Shown here piece by piece: positions 18,612-26,564 of a stretch of DNA of 36,785 nt. The notes under the pieces are model-generated. The model did not search any database. It worked only from the letters and a program-made list of their open reading frames with translations, and was not told where the DNA came from. The stretch is from Turicibacter sp. (lineage in GTDB: Bacteria > Bacillota_I > Bacilli_A > MOL361 > Turicibacteraceae), in NCBI GenBank assembly GCA_009780245.1, contig WRAJ01000022.1, positions 1 through 36,785 on the forward strand, read 5' to 3'. The position numbers were made by a program, and so were the translations under genes. Positions within the stretch are counted from its first letter, which is position 1, and the number at the start of each line of letters is the position of its first letter.

Positions 18612-19418
18612 TTATCCAAAAATCAACTGTTCAACCACGTCCACAATGCCGTTGTCATCGTTTGAGCGGGTCACATGATCAGCGACGGCCTTGACTTCGT
18701 CGACGGCGTTGTCCATGGCGACCCCTAACCCGGCGAAGCGGATCATTTCGACGTCATTAAACCCGTCACCACAGGCAGCCAAGTCCTCGCGGGTTAATCC
18801 TAATGCATCTAATAATTTTCCGAGTGACGCGGCTTTGTTAATCCCTTGCGGCATCACTTCTAAGAAGAACGGCATCGAGCGACAAATGCTAAAGCGATCA
18901 CCAAACTTCTCCAAATACACGGTTTCCACTTCGGCAATCCGCTCTGGCTCACCCGTCGTCAGCGTCTTAATCGTATTGTTCACCACCGCCGTCTTAAAAT
19001 CGTCAATCGGGCGCAACGGCATCTCGTTAATGTCCGACTCCAGCTGAATGTACTGATCGTGATCCACTGTCAAAATCTCGCCACCGTCGTACGCCATCAT
19101 ATTCACACCGAGCGCCTTTGCTAAATCGTAAACCTCGTGTGCTTCCGAAGGCGTCAAAAACTGCTCGTGCACGATCTCTTCTGTTTTCATATTCGTGATG
19201 CGCCCGCCGTTGTACGATAACACAAACCCACCGAATTTTTCTAGCTGTAACGCTTTGGACAAAGCCATCATGCCTGGCGTAGGACGGCCAGACGCTAGCA
19301 CAACTTTTAAGCCTTTTTCTTGCGCTTTAATGAGAGCCTCCCTCGTTTCAGGTAAAATGTTGTGATCAGATCCGACTAGTGTCCCATCGATGTCTAGTGC
19401 TAATACTTTGTATCTCAT
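18612..19418 (-). CDS. Cof-type HAD-superfamily sugar-phosphate phosphatase
   Basis: A 268-residue HAD IIB hydrolase. The nucleophile motif LALDIDGTLVGSDH is at the N-terminus, motif II in VVLASGRPTPG, a Lys in the cap/junction region, and motif IV GDGFNDVEMIRFAG near 215-230 for Mg2+ binding. The cap domain sits between motifs II and III, as in Cof/YwpJ proteins, which dephosphorylate sugar phosphates, pyridoxal phosphate or flavin precursors. The substrate cannot be read here. GGAGG precedes the ATG. It is the last gene of the run rimM-trmD-HIT-HAD, 4 nt after the HIT gene. Confidence 0.88.
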   Translation of the reverse strand: MRYKVLALDIDGTLVGSDHNILPETREALIKAQEKGLKVVLASGRPTPGMMALSKALQLEKFGGFVLSYNGGRITNMKTEEIVHEQFLTPSEAHEVYDLAKALGVNMMAYDGGEILTVDHDQYIQLESDINEMPLRPIDDFKTAVVNNTIKTLTTGEPERIAEVETVYLEKFGDRFSICRSMPFFLEVMPQGINKAASLGKLLDALGLTREDLAACGDGFNDVEMIRFAGLGVAMDNAVDEVKAVADHVTRSNDDNGIVDVVEQLIFG

Positions 19419-19422
19419 TTGC

Positions 19423-19845
19423 TTATGCCTCCAAGTTCTGTACGATATTCTCTTTTAAAGCAGCCAAATCGCTACTATCGTAATCTTCCATGTTGTTGAT
19501 AAATCGGATGCCAAACTCATCCCGATTATAGCGTGGGATTAAATGTACGTGGTAATGGAACACCGTTTGACCAGCTGAGCTGCCGTTGTTGTTGACGATG
19601 TTCATGCCCGTGCAGTTAAACGTTTTTTGTAGCGCCGTGGCAATTTTAGGGGCAATTGAAAAAACTTGCGCCATCTCCTCTGGTGCCATTTCAAAAACAT
19701 CCGTCCGATGTGCCTTTGGTACGATCAACGTGTGACCTTTTGTGGTTTGTGAAATGTCTAAAAAGACTAAGACGTGCTCGTCTTCGTACAACACGTGACC
19801 TGGAATCTCCCGTGCCATAATCTTACAAAAAATACAATTTTCCAT
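19423..19845 (-). CDS. HIT family nucleotide-binding protein (Hint-like)
   Basis: A 140-residue protein beginning MENCIFCKIMAREIPG, with a Cys pair typical of bacterial Hit proteins. DISQTTKGHTLIVPKAH lies in the middle and the histidine triad HYHVHLIPR near 98-106. HINT proteins hydrolyse purine nucleoside phosphoramidates; the physiological substrate is uncertain. An upstream extension of 16 codons is open but lacks resemblance, and GGTGAT sits just before the chosen ATG. It lies 57 nt after trmD on the same strand. Confidence 0.9.
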   Translation of the reverse strand: MENCIFCKIMAREIPGHVLYEDEHVLVFLDISQTTKGHTLIVPKAHRTDVFEMAPEEMAQVFSIAPKIATALQKTFNCTGMNIVNNNGSSAGQTVFHYHVHLIPRYNRDEFGIRFINNMEDYDSSDLAALKENIVQNLEA

Positions 19846-19902
19846 GTTATCACCGCCTGTTAGTTTACGTTCTACTATTATACCACAACTCATGACAATA
19901 AA

Positions 19903-20640
19903 CTATTTTTTCTCTAATTGCAAAGTTGCAAGTGTTTTTAAATCCGCTTCACTTAAATCTGCGTGTTCTAACAGATCAGGTCGTCTTTGAAGCGTTCGGC
20001 GCAGTGATTCTGTGCGTCGCCACGTAGCGATCTTCGCGTGGTTGCCTGATACCAACACATCCGGGACTTTCATGCCGCGGAAATCAACGGGCCTCGTATA
20101 CTGTGGAAATTCGAGCAGCCCGCTAGAAAAGGAATCGTCCTCGTGTGAGCTGACCTTCGATAAAGCGCCCGGGAGCAACCGCACCACCGCGTCGATCATG
20201 ACCATTGCCGCCGTCTCTCCACCGGTCAAAACGAAATCGCCGAGTGATAGTTCTTCTGTGACAAGATGTTCACGGATTCGTTCATCGAAGCCTTCGTAAT
20301 GGCCGCAGATAAAGACGAGATGTTCGTCCTTGGCCAACTTCTCGGCTTTGCTTTGCGTAAACCGTTCACCTTGTGGACATAGCAAGATCACACGGGGCTT
20401 TTGCATAGCTGAAGCCGTGATATCAGCCACTGCATCGAAGATAGGTTCGGGTGTCAAAAGCATGCCTTGCCCGCCGCCGTACGGGTAATCGTCGACTTTA
20501 TGGTGCTTGTTTTTTGAATAGTCACGGAAATTGACAGCGCTTAACGTCACCCGTTTATCAGCCACTGCTCGCCCAATAATGGAGGTCGAAAAAAAGGTTT
20601 CAAATAGGTCTGGAAAGAGGGTTAGAACGTCGATCTTCAT
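19903..20640 (-). CDS. trmD: tRNA (guanine-N1)-methyltransferase
   Basis: Methylates G37 next to the anticodon of several tRNAs using SAM, preventing +1 frameshifting. It has 245 residues. It starts [14 protein letters not shown], has [11 protein letters not shown] and [11 protein letters not shown], and the SPOUT knot [20 protein letters not shown] with LLPGAL. The ATG overlaps the rimM stop by one base (TAATG), so the two are coupled, as in the usual rpsP-rimM-trmD-rplS cluster. Here rplS is on the other strand beyond a CPBP gene. Confidence 0.96.
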   Translation of the reverse strand: MKIDVLTLFPDLFETFFSTSIIGRAVADKRVTLSAVNFRDYSKNKHHKVDDYPYGGGQGMLLTPEPIFDAVADITASAMQKPRVILLCPQGERFTQSKAEKLAKDEHLVFICGHYEGFDERIREHLVTEELSLGDFVLTGGETAAMVMIDAVVRLLPGALSKVSSHEDDSFSSGLLEFPQYTRPVDFRGMKVPDVLVSGNHAKIATWRRTESLRRTLQRRPDLLEHADLSEADLKTLATLQLEKK

Positions 20641-21149
20641 TAAATCAGCCCCTCAAGCAACTCAATGGTGACCGTTTTCTCTTCGATATCAACTTCTTTC
20701 ACGACGTCCGCGATATAAGGGATCAGGGCGTCTTTTTCACCTTTTCGTTTAACAACCCAAACGTCATTAGCACCGGTTTGGAGGATATCGTCGATCACAC
20801 CAAGCATCACACCGTCTGCGGTTTTTACCTGACAACCGATAATTTCATGGTAGTAGAATTCCTCGTCTTCCAGCTCGCTCAAATGTATCGCGTCCACGAG
20901 CAATTCGCAGCCTTTATATTTTTCCACGTCATTAATGTGATGCAGGTCCACGAATTTCAGCAAATCGAAGTTTTTATTCGTGCGATGTGTTTTCACTTTC
21001 ACCGGTATGAGCTCGCCGTTATGATCAATGAACAGCTCTGCACCCACCTTGAAACGTTCCTCTTTGAAATCGCTGTTTGACACAACGCGTACTTCGCCTT
21101 GCAGCGCGTGTGTGTTTACAATCTTTCCTACCTTTAAATAATCGATCAT
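20640..21149 (-). CDS. rimM: Ribosome maturation factor RimM
   Basis: Assists assembly of the 30S head around ribosomal protein S19. It has 169 residues. The N-terminal barrel begins [18 protein letters not shown] and the C-terminal PRC barrel has [18 protein letters not shown] and [14 protein letters not shown]. The length is normal. It leads the minus-strand run, with a promoter that overlaps the divergent CPBP promoter. rpsP and the KH protein gene, its usual upstream partners, are not adjacent. Confidence 0.94.
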   Translation of the reverse strand: MIDYLKVGKIVNTHALQGEVRVVSNSDFKEERFKVGAELFIDHNGELIPVKVKTHRTNKNFDLLKFVDLHHINDVEKYKGCELLVDAIHLSELEDEEFYYHEIIGCQVKTADGVMLGVIDDILQTGANDVWVVKRKGEKDALIPYIADVVKEVDIEEKTVTIELLEGLI

Positions 21150-21183
21150 TCATCATCAACCTCATTCTATTTTAGATAAGTCT

Positions 21184-21212
21184 ATGATATAATATAAAGA
21201 GGAATTTTTCAA
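21184..21212 (-). promoter_or_regulatory. Promoter of rimM-trmD, overlapping a divergent promoter
   Basis: On the minus strand TTGAAA (21207-21212) and TATCAT (21184-21189) are separated by exactly 17 nt. On the plus strand TGATATAAT (21185-21193) is an extended -10 for the CPBP gene. The two elements overlap, so the promoters likely compete. Confidence 0.6.
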
Positions 21213-21229
21213 GAAAGAAGGGCTTTTTT

Positions 21230-21925
21230 ATGATGTCAAAAGAGAAAAACATTTTAGCGATTATAATTTATGTGGTGGGCATGATTATTTTGCCGATGCT
21301 TGTTATGATGACGGTGGGCCTAATAAGCGGGGTAAACCCTGAAACGATGACACGTGAACAACAAATGAATTTAACGACCACGGCGATCGTGGTTTCGTAT
21401 GGGATATTAACGGCGGCTTTACTTTGGATCACGAAAGATGTGTTTAAACAGGACTTCGCGAAGATCAAGTCGTGGTCGAATTTTACTTTGCAGATGGCCG
21501 TTGGGTTATTGTTCACGTTTGCAGCAGCCACGGTGGGTAGCTTTGCCTTGCAACGATTAGGTGTCACGGAGCCTGCAGCGAATCAAGCGGCGGTCGAAGC
21601 TTCTATCGGTGTGATGCCGATTGCGATGGTCTTTTCGGTGATTGTCTTTGCGCCGATCGTAGAGGAAATCGTTTTCAGGTTAGTGGTGATGGACATGTTG
21701 AAAATGAAACCCGTGTTTAGCATCGTTTTTAGTAGCTTAATTTTTGGGTTGATGCACGTGATGGTGGGCGGTATGATCCACATTATTCCTTATTTTTTAA
21801 TGGGGCTTGTGTTCGGAGTTATTTATCATAAAAATGAAAATATTTGGTACGCTACTGTGCTTCATGCGTTGCACAATGGGGCGACGGTGTTGCTGGTCTT
21901 TGCGATGCAAGGCATGATGGGGTAA
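21230..21925 (+). CDS. CPBP family intramembrane metalloprotease
   Basis: A 231-residue membrane protein with about six hydrophobic helices. The three CPBP/Abi motifs are in order: EEIVFRLVVMDML (EExxxR, about 145), IFGLMHV (FxxxH, about 170) and HALHNG near 217. Family members include CaaX-type prenyl proteases and bacteriocin-immunity proteins; some act as peptide or lipid-processing factors. The substrate is unknown. AGAAGG precedes ATG 21230. It is monocistronic, wedged between trmD/rimM and rplS, genes that are usually adjacent, so it and an inversion probably broke the ancestral cluster. Confidence 0.85.
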   Translation: MMSKEKNILAIIIYVVGMIILPMLVMMTVGLISGVNPETMTREQQMNLTTTAIVVSYGILTAALLWITKDVFKQDFAKIKSWSNFTLQMAVGLLFTFAAATVGSFALQRLGVTEPAANQAAVEASIGVMPIAMVFSVIVFAPIVEEIVFRLVVMDMLKMKPVFSIVFSSLIFGLMHVMVGGMIHIIPYFLMGLVFGVIYHKNENIWYATVLHALHNGATVLLVFAMQGMMG

Positions 21926-21942
21926 TTTCTTTGGATTTTCCC

Positions 21943-21971
21943 TTGATATTGCGCACTATGTGTGTTATGAT
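21943..21971 (+). promoter_or_regulatory. Sigma-A promoter of rplS
   Basis: TTGATA (21943-21948) and TATGAT (21966-21971) with an exact 17-nt spacer, 98 nt upstream of the rplS start. Confidence 0.75.
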
Positions 21972-21975
21972 ATTC

Positions 21976-22045
21976 TTTGTGCAAATTTGTGCACAAAACC
22001 GGTATTCCGCTGGCTAACACTACAAGCTAGAGTTAGTTATTGAAT
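21976..22045 (+). ncRNA. Candidate L19 leader RNA
   Basis: The rplS transcript would begin near a hairpin TTTGTGC (21976-21982) with GCACAAA (21991-21997), then a segment TTCCGCTGG and a second stem CTAAC/GTTAG (about 22014-22037). A structured L19 leader is known upstream of rplS in low-GC Gram-positives and is thought to bind L19. I recognise placement and general form, not a full consensus. Confidence 0.45.
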
Positions 22046-22069
22046 ATTGAGAACGAGGAGCGGATCATT

Positions 22070-22423
22070 ATGAGCCAACAATTAATTACTGAATTGACTC
22101 AAGACTTCTTGAAAGCTGATCTTCCGACTTTCCGTGCTGGAGATAACGTGCGTGTTCACGTACGTATCAAAGAGGGAAATCGTGAGCGTGTTCAGATTTT
22201 TGAAGGATTAGTCTTAAAGCGCCAAAACGGTGCAGGTATCAACGGAACTTTTACAGTTCGTAAAATTTCATTTGGTGTCGGTGTTGAAAGAACTTTCCCA
22301 CTGCACTCACCAATCATTGAAAAAATCGAAGTAACGCGTCTTGGTAAAGTACGTCGTGCTAAGCTTAACTACATCAGAAGTCTTTCTGCTAAAGCAGCAC
22401 GTATCAAAGAGCGCCGCATCTAA
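22070..22423 (+). CDS. rplS: 50S ribosomal protein L19
   Basis: A 117-residue protein of the large subunit at the 30S-50S interface. It starts [46 protein letters not shown] and the C-terminal [11 protein letters not shown] are L19 signatures. GAGGAG lies 8 nt before the chosen ATG; an upstream in-frame ATG would add ten residues absent from the family. It is transcribed alone with its own promoter, leader and terminator, away from trmD. Confidence 0.96.
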   Translation: MSQQLITELTQDFLKADLPTFRAGDNVRVHVRIKEGNRERVQIFEGLVLKRQNGAGINGTFTVRKISFGVGVERTFPLHSPIIEKIEVTRLGKVRRAKLNYIRSLSAKAARIKERRI

Positions 22424-22431
22424 TTTCGTGA

Positions 22432-22468
22432 AAAATCTGAGTCCACAACAGGATTCAGATTTTTTTTT
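22432..22468 (+). terminator. Intrinsic terminator after rplS
   Basis: A 13-bp stem from 22432-22444 and 22451-22463 around loop ACAACA, with one wobble, followed by a T run that continues to 22468. Confidence 0.92.
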
Positions 22469-22536
22469 GCTGTTATTTTTGCAAAAATACTGTATAATAT
22501 AGGTTGGAATGAAGAACACACGATGGAGTGATGATT

Positions 22537-23991
22537 GTGACTAATAAAGACATTAACCTTACGATGCTAGTGGATTTTTACGAATTAACGATGGCCAATG
22601 GGTATTTTGAACACGGTATGCAAGACAAAATCGCCTGCTTTGATTTATTTTATCGCCGCATACCTGATCGTGGCGGCTTTGCGATCATGGCTGGACTTGA
22701 ACAGCTGATCGGCTATTTGGAAAACCTCAGTTTCACCGAAGCAGACATCACCTATTTGCGCAACCGCAACATCTTCTCGGAGGGTTTCCTGAGCTATTTA
22801 GAAAACTTCAAATTTTGCTGCGACGTCTACGCGATTCCAGAAGGCACACCGATTTTCCCGGGCGAACCAATCGTCACCATCAAAGGCCCGATTATCCAAG
22901 CGCAATTCATTGAAACCATTGCGTTGCTTTATATTAACCACCAGTCCTTGATTGCCACAAAAGCCAACCGGATCGTTCGCGCCGCGGATGGCCGTTCCGT
23001 CATTGAAATGGGCGCTCGGCGAGCACAAGGCAGTGACGGCGCTGTCTTGGGAGCGCGTGCAGCTTATATTGGCGGCACAGACGGGAGTTCCTGTACCATC
23101 GCAGATAGCCTGTATGGTGTACCGGCCTTAGGAACAATGGCGCACAGCTGGGTGCAAAGTTTTGACACGGAGTATGAAGCCTTCGAAAAATACGCTGAGC
23201 TTTATCCAAACAAATGCACCTTGCTCGTTGACACGTACGACACATTAAAATCAGGCATTCCCAATGCGATTAAGATCTTCGCAGAGCACATCATCCCAGG
23301 CGGATACGAACCAGGCGCGATCAGAATCGATAGCGGTGATGCTGCGTACCTGTCGAAAAAAGCAAGAGCGATGCTTGACGAGGCTGGCCTGACGACAACG
23401 CGCATTATCATCTCGAACTCCCTTGATGAATATACCATTAAAGATTTACTGATTCAACAAGCACCAATCGACGGTTTTGGCGTAGGAGAAAGGCTGATCA
23501 CCTCCAAGACAGAGCCCGTCTTTGGTGGCGTATACAAGTTGGTTGCGACCGAAGAAAATGGTGTAATGACACCGAAAATAAAGATTAGCAACAACCCTGA
23601 AAAGGTGACCACTCCTGGATTCAAACAGGTGCATCGCTTGTTCAATAAGGCGACCAACAAGGCGATCGCGGACGTCATTACCTTATTTGATGAAGAAATC
23701 GACACTAGCCAGCCGTACACGATTTTTGATCCGAATCATACGTGGAAGCGACAAGTCATCACAAACTTTGAGGCGATTAAACTGTTACAACCAATTTTCC
23801 AGCAAGGGCAATTGGTTTACCAAAAACCGACCATCGAGGGAATCAGAAATTATTCCAAAAAAGAACTGGGCAAGCTTTGGGAAGAAAGCTTGCGCTTTGA
23901 GCGCCCACACAAATATTATGTGGATTTATCTCAGAATTTATGGGATTTGAAAGACAAATTATTGAAGCAACACAGCAAATCATCTTCATGA
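22537..23991 (+). CDS. pncB: Nicotinate phosphoribosyltransferase
   Basis: Converts nicotinate and PRPP to nicotinate mononucleotide in NAD salvage. It has 484 residues from a GTG at 22537. This start has good spacing from GGAG (22525-22528); an ATG at 22531 is too close. N-terminal LTMLVDFYELTMANGYF, FDLFYRRIPDRGGFAI, the PRPP/phosphate region IEMGARRAQGSDGAV, GTMAHSWVQSF (phosphorylated-His region) and AIRIDSGD are diagnostic. Its length and C-terminal extension match the PncB2-like class. A TATAAT (22493-22498) lies upstream with a weak -35. Monocistronic. Confidence 0.93.
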   Translation: MTNKDINLTMLVDFYELTMANGYFEHGMQDKIACFDLFYRRIPDRGGFAIMAGLEQLIGYLENLSFTEADITYLRNRNIFSEGFLSYLENFKFCCDVYAIPEGTPIFPGEPIVTIKGPIIQAQFIETIALLYINHQSLIATKANRIVRAADGRSVIEMGARRAQGSDGAVLGARAAYIGGTDGSSCTIADSLYGVPALGTMAHSWVQSFDTEYEAFEKYAELYPNKCTLLVDTYDTLKSGIPNAIKIFAEHIIPGGYEPGAIRIDSGDAAYLSKKARAMLDEAGLTTTRIIISNSLDEYTIKDLLIQQAPIDGFGVGERLITSKTEPVFGGVYKLVATEENGVMTPKIKISNNPEKVTTPGFKQVHRLFNKATNKAIADVITLFDEEIDTSQPYTIFDPNHTWKRQVITNFEAIKLLQPIFQQGQLVYQKPTIEGIRNYSKKELGKLWEESLRFERPHKYYVDLSQNLWDLKDKLLKQHSKSSS

Positions 23992-24020
23992 AAAAATTCG
24001 ACTTCGGTTGAATTTTTTTC
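23992..24020 (+). terminator. Intrinsic terminator after pncB with UUCG tetraloop
   Basis: AAAAATTCGAC (23992-24002) pairs with GTTGAATTTTT (24007-24017) around TTCG, then more T. It begins right after the pncB stop. Confidence 0.88.
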
Positions 24021-24076
24021 TTTGTTTTGGATATCATAATGCCATCTTTACCTTTGTGTCGATTTACTAATTTTAT

Positions 24077-24106
24077 TGTATAAATATCACATAATCGCAC
24101 ACAATA
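24077..24106 (+). promoter_or_regulatory. Possible sigma-G/sigma-F type promoter of spoIVB
   Basis: TGTATA (24077-24082) and CACAATA (24100-24106), 17 nt apart, resemble the forespore pattern TGAATA / CATACTA at 5/6 and 5/7 positions. B. subtilis spoIVB is read by sigma-F and sigma-G. This match is modest. Confidence 0.35.
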
Positions 24107-24146
24107 GAAGAGATACATTTCTCAACCTAGGAGGGTCAAGAGAGTT

Positions 24147-25205
24147 ATGAAAAAACAACTAAAAGCAGGTGTATTGCTGCTAACTATTTTTTTATTCACC
24201 GGAAGTTCGGAAGTTTTTGCTAATGAAGGGAATCGTTACATGTTAATTCCGGGTGGCGATGCGGTCGGCATCCACATTGAAACGCAAGGTCTCATTGTGG
24301 TCGACACCTACACGATAGAAACGGAGTGTGGTGAAGCATCACCGGCTCGCGAAGCGGGATTGATTAAAGGAGATGTCATTACCGCGATTAACGGGCAAAT
24401 CGTTTCCGACATTGAATCGTATAAAGAGGCACTGATCATTGGCGAAGGCTTTATGGTGCTAACGGTCGATCGCGATGGCAATAGTTCTGACGTGGTGATG
24501 AACGGCTGTAAAAATATGGACGGTGAATTCACAACGGGCGTCTATTTGCGCAACAAAATCGCCGGGATCGGTACGTTGACATATGTTGACCCAGCGAGCC
24601 TTAAATACGGTGCGCTCGGCCATGAAATCATCGATCAAGACACGAATCGCATGGTTGAAATCCGAAAAGGTGAATTAATAAGTTCTGACATAACCTCTAT
24701 TAGAAAGGCAACGGATAATAATCCGGGAGAAAAAATCGCTGAAATCTATTTTGATCATATTTACGGAAGCGTTGAAAAGAACAATCAGTACGGCATTTAC
24801 GGAAACATGACCAATGAGTCGTTTCATTCAAAGCCCATGATGCCAATCGCTTACCAGGACGAGGTCGTGCTAGGGCCTGCGAAGATATTGACGGTCTTAG
24901 AGGGACAAAACATTGAAGAATTCGATATCGAGATTATCGAGGTTGTCAAGCAAACTAACCAAGAAGTGAAGGGAATTAAGTACGTCGTTACCGATGAGCG
25001 ATTGCTTGAGGCCACTGGTGGCATTGTGCAGGGGATGAGTGGAAGTCCAATTGTGCAAGAAGGTAAGATTATCGGGGCAGTGACGCACGTGCTCGTCCAC
25101 GATTCGACGTTGGGATACGGTGTGTTTATTGAGTGGATGTTAGAAGAATCACAGATTAATTACAAAGTGGGACCGGCACAAGATGTGCTACAAGACGTCG
25201 CATAG
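24147..25205 (+). CDS. spoIVB: SpoIVB serine peptidase
   Basis: Forespore-made peptidase that cleaves SpoIVFA to trigger sigma-K activation in the mother cell. It has 352 residues, shorter than B. subtilis SpoIVB (about 425). An N-terminal hydrophobic segment (7-25) serves as signal or anchor. A PDZ domain spans about 30-115 (ASPAREAGLIKGDVITAINGQ). The SpoIVB peptidase domain has His159 in YGALGHEI and Ser300 in GGIVQGMSGSPI, then GAVTHV and GYGVFIEWML. AGGAGG is well placed. It is next to spo0A, as in Bacillus, but there recN precedes it and spo0A runs in the same direction. Confidence 0.95.
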   Translation: MKKQLKAGVLLLTIFLFTGSSEVFANEGNRYMLIPGGDAVGIHIETQGLIVVDTYTIETECGEASPAREAGLIKGDVITAINGQIVSDIESYKEALIIGEGFMVLTVDRDGNSSDVVMNGCKNMDGEFTTGVYLRNKIAGIGTLTYVDPASLKYGALGHEIIDQDTNRMVEIRKGELISSDITSIRKATDNNPGEKIAEIYFDHIYGSVEKNNQYGIYGNMTNESFHSKPMMPIAYQDEVVLGPAKILTVLEGQNIEEFDIEIIEVVKQTNQEVKGIKYVVTDERLLEATGGIVQGMSGSPIVQEGKIIGAVTHVLVHDSTLGYGVFIEWMLEESQINYKVGPAQDVLQDVA

Positions 25206-25219
25206 GTAGGTTGAAATTG

Positions 25220-25386
25220 AAACCTTCATAAAATCGCAGAAATGCCATGATTTTATGAAGGTTTTTGGGTGAGATCGGGATAGAACCTTCACAAAATCGT
25301 GTAAAACTGTGGTTTTGTGAAGGTTTTGAGTTAGGAGCAAAGCAAAACCCTCATAGAATCACAGAAACTCGTGATTTTATGAGGGT
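25220..25386. repeat. Three tandem long hairpins (bidirectional terminators) between spoIVB and spo0A
   Basis: Three stem-loops repeat with a period of about 62 nt: 25220-25235/25249-25264, 25284-25298/25311-25325 and 25347-25362/25371-25386. Stems of 15-16 bp share the core ACCTTCAYAAAATC. Changes between copies are compensated in both arms (CAT/ATG against CAC/GTG, CTTC/GAAG against CCTC/GAGG). A and T flanks allow termination both ways. Confidence 0.85.
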
Positions 25387-25393
25387 CTTTTAA

Positions 25394-26203
25394 TTAAGCT
25401 GATTTATTTTTATGTTGTAATCTGAGTCGATCGGCAATCATGGCGATAAATTCAGAATTGGTCGGTTTCGATTTGTTCACGTTCACTGTGAAACCAAAGA
25501 TTTTCGAAATCGCATCGACGTTGCCACGGCTCCACGCCACTTCAATGGCATGGCGAATCGCACGTTCAACTCTCGACGAAGTGGTTTTGTACTTCTTCGC
25601 CACATCTGGGTATAACGTTTTAGTAATCGATCCTAGTAATTCGATCTCATGGTAAATCATATCAATCGCTTCACGCAAGTAAAGGTACCCTTTAATGTGC
25701 GCAGGAACGCCTACTTCGTGCAAGACGTGCGTAATTTCAGCTTCTAAATCGAAGGTATCGCTCATTTGGTTGATCGCACCAAACACGGAATTGGTATTTT
25801 CCGATTTAGGTGAAAAAGAGAAATTTTGATGAACGTCACGAATCGTATCAACAATTTTGTTCATTTCAAACGGCTTCATGATAAAGTAGCTTGCGCCGAG
25901 CTCAGCGGCTTTCGTCATGACTTTTTCTTGGTTAAACGCGGTAAACATAATAATGTTCTTTGGACGATGATACGTTGACTCATCGGCATTTAAGGCTTCT
26001 AGCACACTAATGCCATCCATCTCTGGCATAATGACATCGAGAAGTAAAACATCTGCTTGGTGTTCCTTCATTGCGTCAAGCACTTGTGCACCGTTTTGGT
26101 GGCAGCTAATGACTTCCATGTCCGATTGTAAATTCAAAAACTCCGCTAGCGGTGTTGCTAAGTCGTAGTTGTCGTCTGCGATTAATAATTTTATTGTATT
26201 CAT
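25394..26203 (-). CDS. spo0A: Stage 0 sporulation protein A, response regulator
   Basis: Master regulator of sporulation entry. It has 269 residues. The receiver domain has acidic residues in IADDN (9-13), the phosphoacceptor Asp56 in [13 protein letters not shown], Thr in FTAF and Lys in IMKPFEM. A linker leads to the Spo0A effector domain from about 150, with the recognition region [18 protein letters not shown] and [18 protein letters not shown] at the end. SD is a GGGGG run before ATG. It converges with spoIVB and is separated from it by three hairpins. Possible Spo0A boxes occur upstream. Confidence 0.97.
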   Translation of the reverse strand: MNTIKLLIADDNYDLATPLAEFLNLQSDMEVISCHQNGAQVLDAMKEHQADVLLLDVIMPEMDGISVLEALNADESTYHRPKNIIMFTAFNQEKVMTKAAELGASYFIMKPFEMNKIVDTIRDVHQNFSFSPKSENTNSVFGAINQMSDTFDLEAEITHVLHEVGVPAHIKGYLYLREAIDMIYHEIELLGSITKTLYPDVAKKYKTTSSRVERAIRHAIEVAWSRGNVDAISKIFGFTVNVNKSKPTNSEFIAMIADRLRLQHKNKSA

Positions 26204-26237
26204 TTCTTTACCCCCTGAATTTGGTTGTTTTATTTGT

Positions 26238-26266
26238 ACAACTACTATTAAAGTACACTTTCAAAC
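26238..26266 (-). promoter_or_regulatory. Candidate promoter of spo0A
   Basis: On the minus strand TTGCAT precedes TTTAAT with a 17-nt spacer, roughly 35-65 nt before the spo0A start. The -35 matches consensus at three positions and the -10 at five. Coordinates are approximate. Confidence 0.4.
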
Positions 26267-26330
26267 ATAATGCAACCCCTAAGCAGGTTTTTTTTAAATT
26301 TATCGTTAATTTTTTGTTCTTGGTTTTGTT

Positions 26331-26349
26331 TTTCGACATGAAACGACAA
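26331..26349 (-). promoter_or_regulatory. Candidate Spo0A boxes upstream of spo0A
   Basis: On the minus strand TGTCGAA (26332-26338) is an exact core 0A box, and a poorer TTGTCGTTT overlaps 26341-26349. They lie about 130 nt before spo0A, where autoregulation would act. Such 7-mers occur by chance, so support is limited. Confidence 0.35.
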
Positions 26350-26485
26350 GATTTTCAAGGTTTTCCACAGATTTTGTTGGATTGGCTTGATGGTAGTGGC
26401 AAGGCAAAATCGACTTCTCCAGAAGTTTTCCAGTGTTTTTTCCACAAAAGCCATCAATCTCCGATAGAGCGTCAAAAATAATTGA

Positions 26486-26514
26486 TAGACGTTTGTAATA
26501 GAATGAGATATAAT
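26486..26514 (+). promoter_or_regulatory. Promoter of the zinc-ribbon membrane protein pair
   Basis: TAGACG (26486-26491) and TATAAT (26509-26514) with a 17-nt spacer, about 50 nt before the first gene. Confidence 0.6.
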
Positions 26515-26564
26515 GAAGTGATGAATGCTTTACAACCCTAAAACGAGTCAAGGAGTTGAATCAT

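Larger units (their letters stand above)
26204..26564. other. Divergent intergenic region spo0A / zinc-ribbon gene pair
   Basis: About 360 nt without a gene. It holds the spo0A promoter candidate, the 0A boxes, T-rich tracts near 26290-26330 and the rightward promoter at 26486-26514. No hairpin terminator or RNA family is evident in the middle (26350-26480). Confidence 0.5.

Noticed and set aside
18414..18665. Plus-strand frame spanning the ung-HAD intergenic region
   Set aside because: It runs through a bidirectional terminator and has no SD or domain.
25220..25386. CRISPR array reading of the three repeats
   Set aside because: The repeats are self-complementary hairpins with T tails, only three, and the spacers resemble each other; no cas genes.
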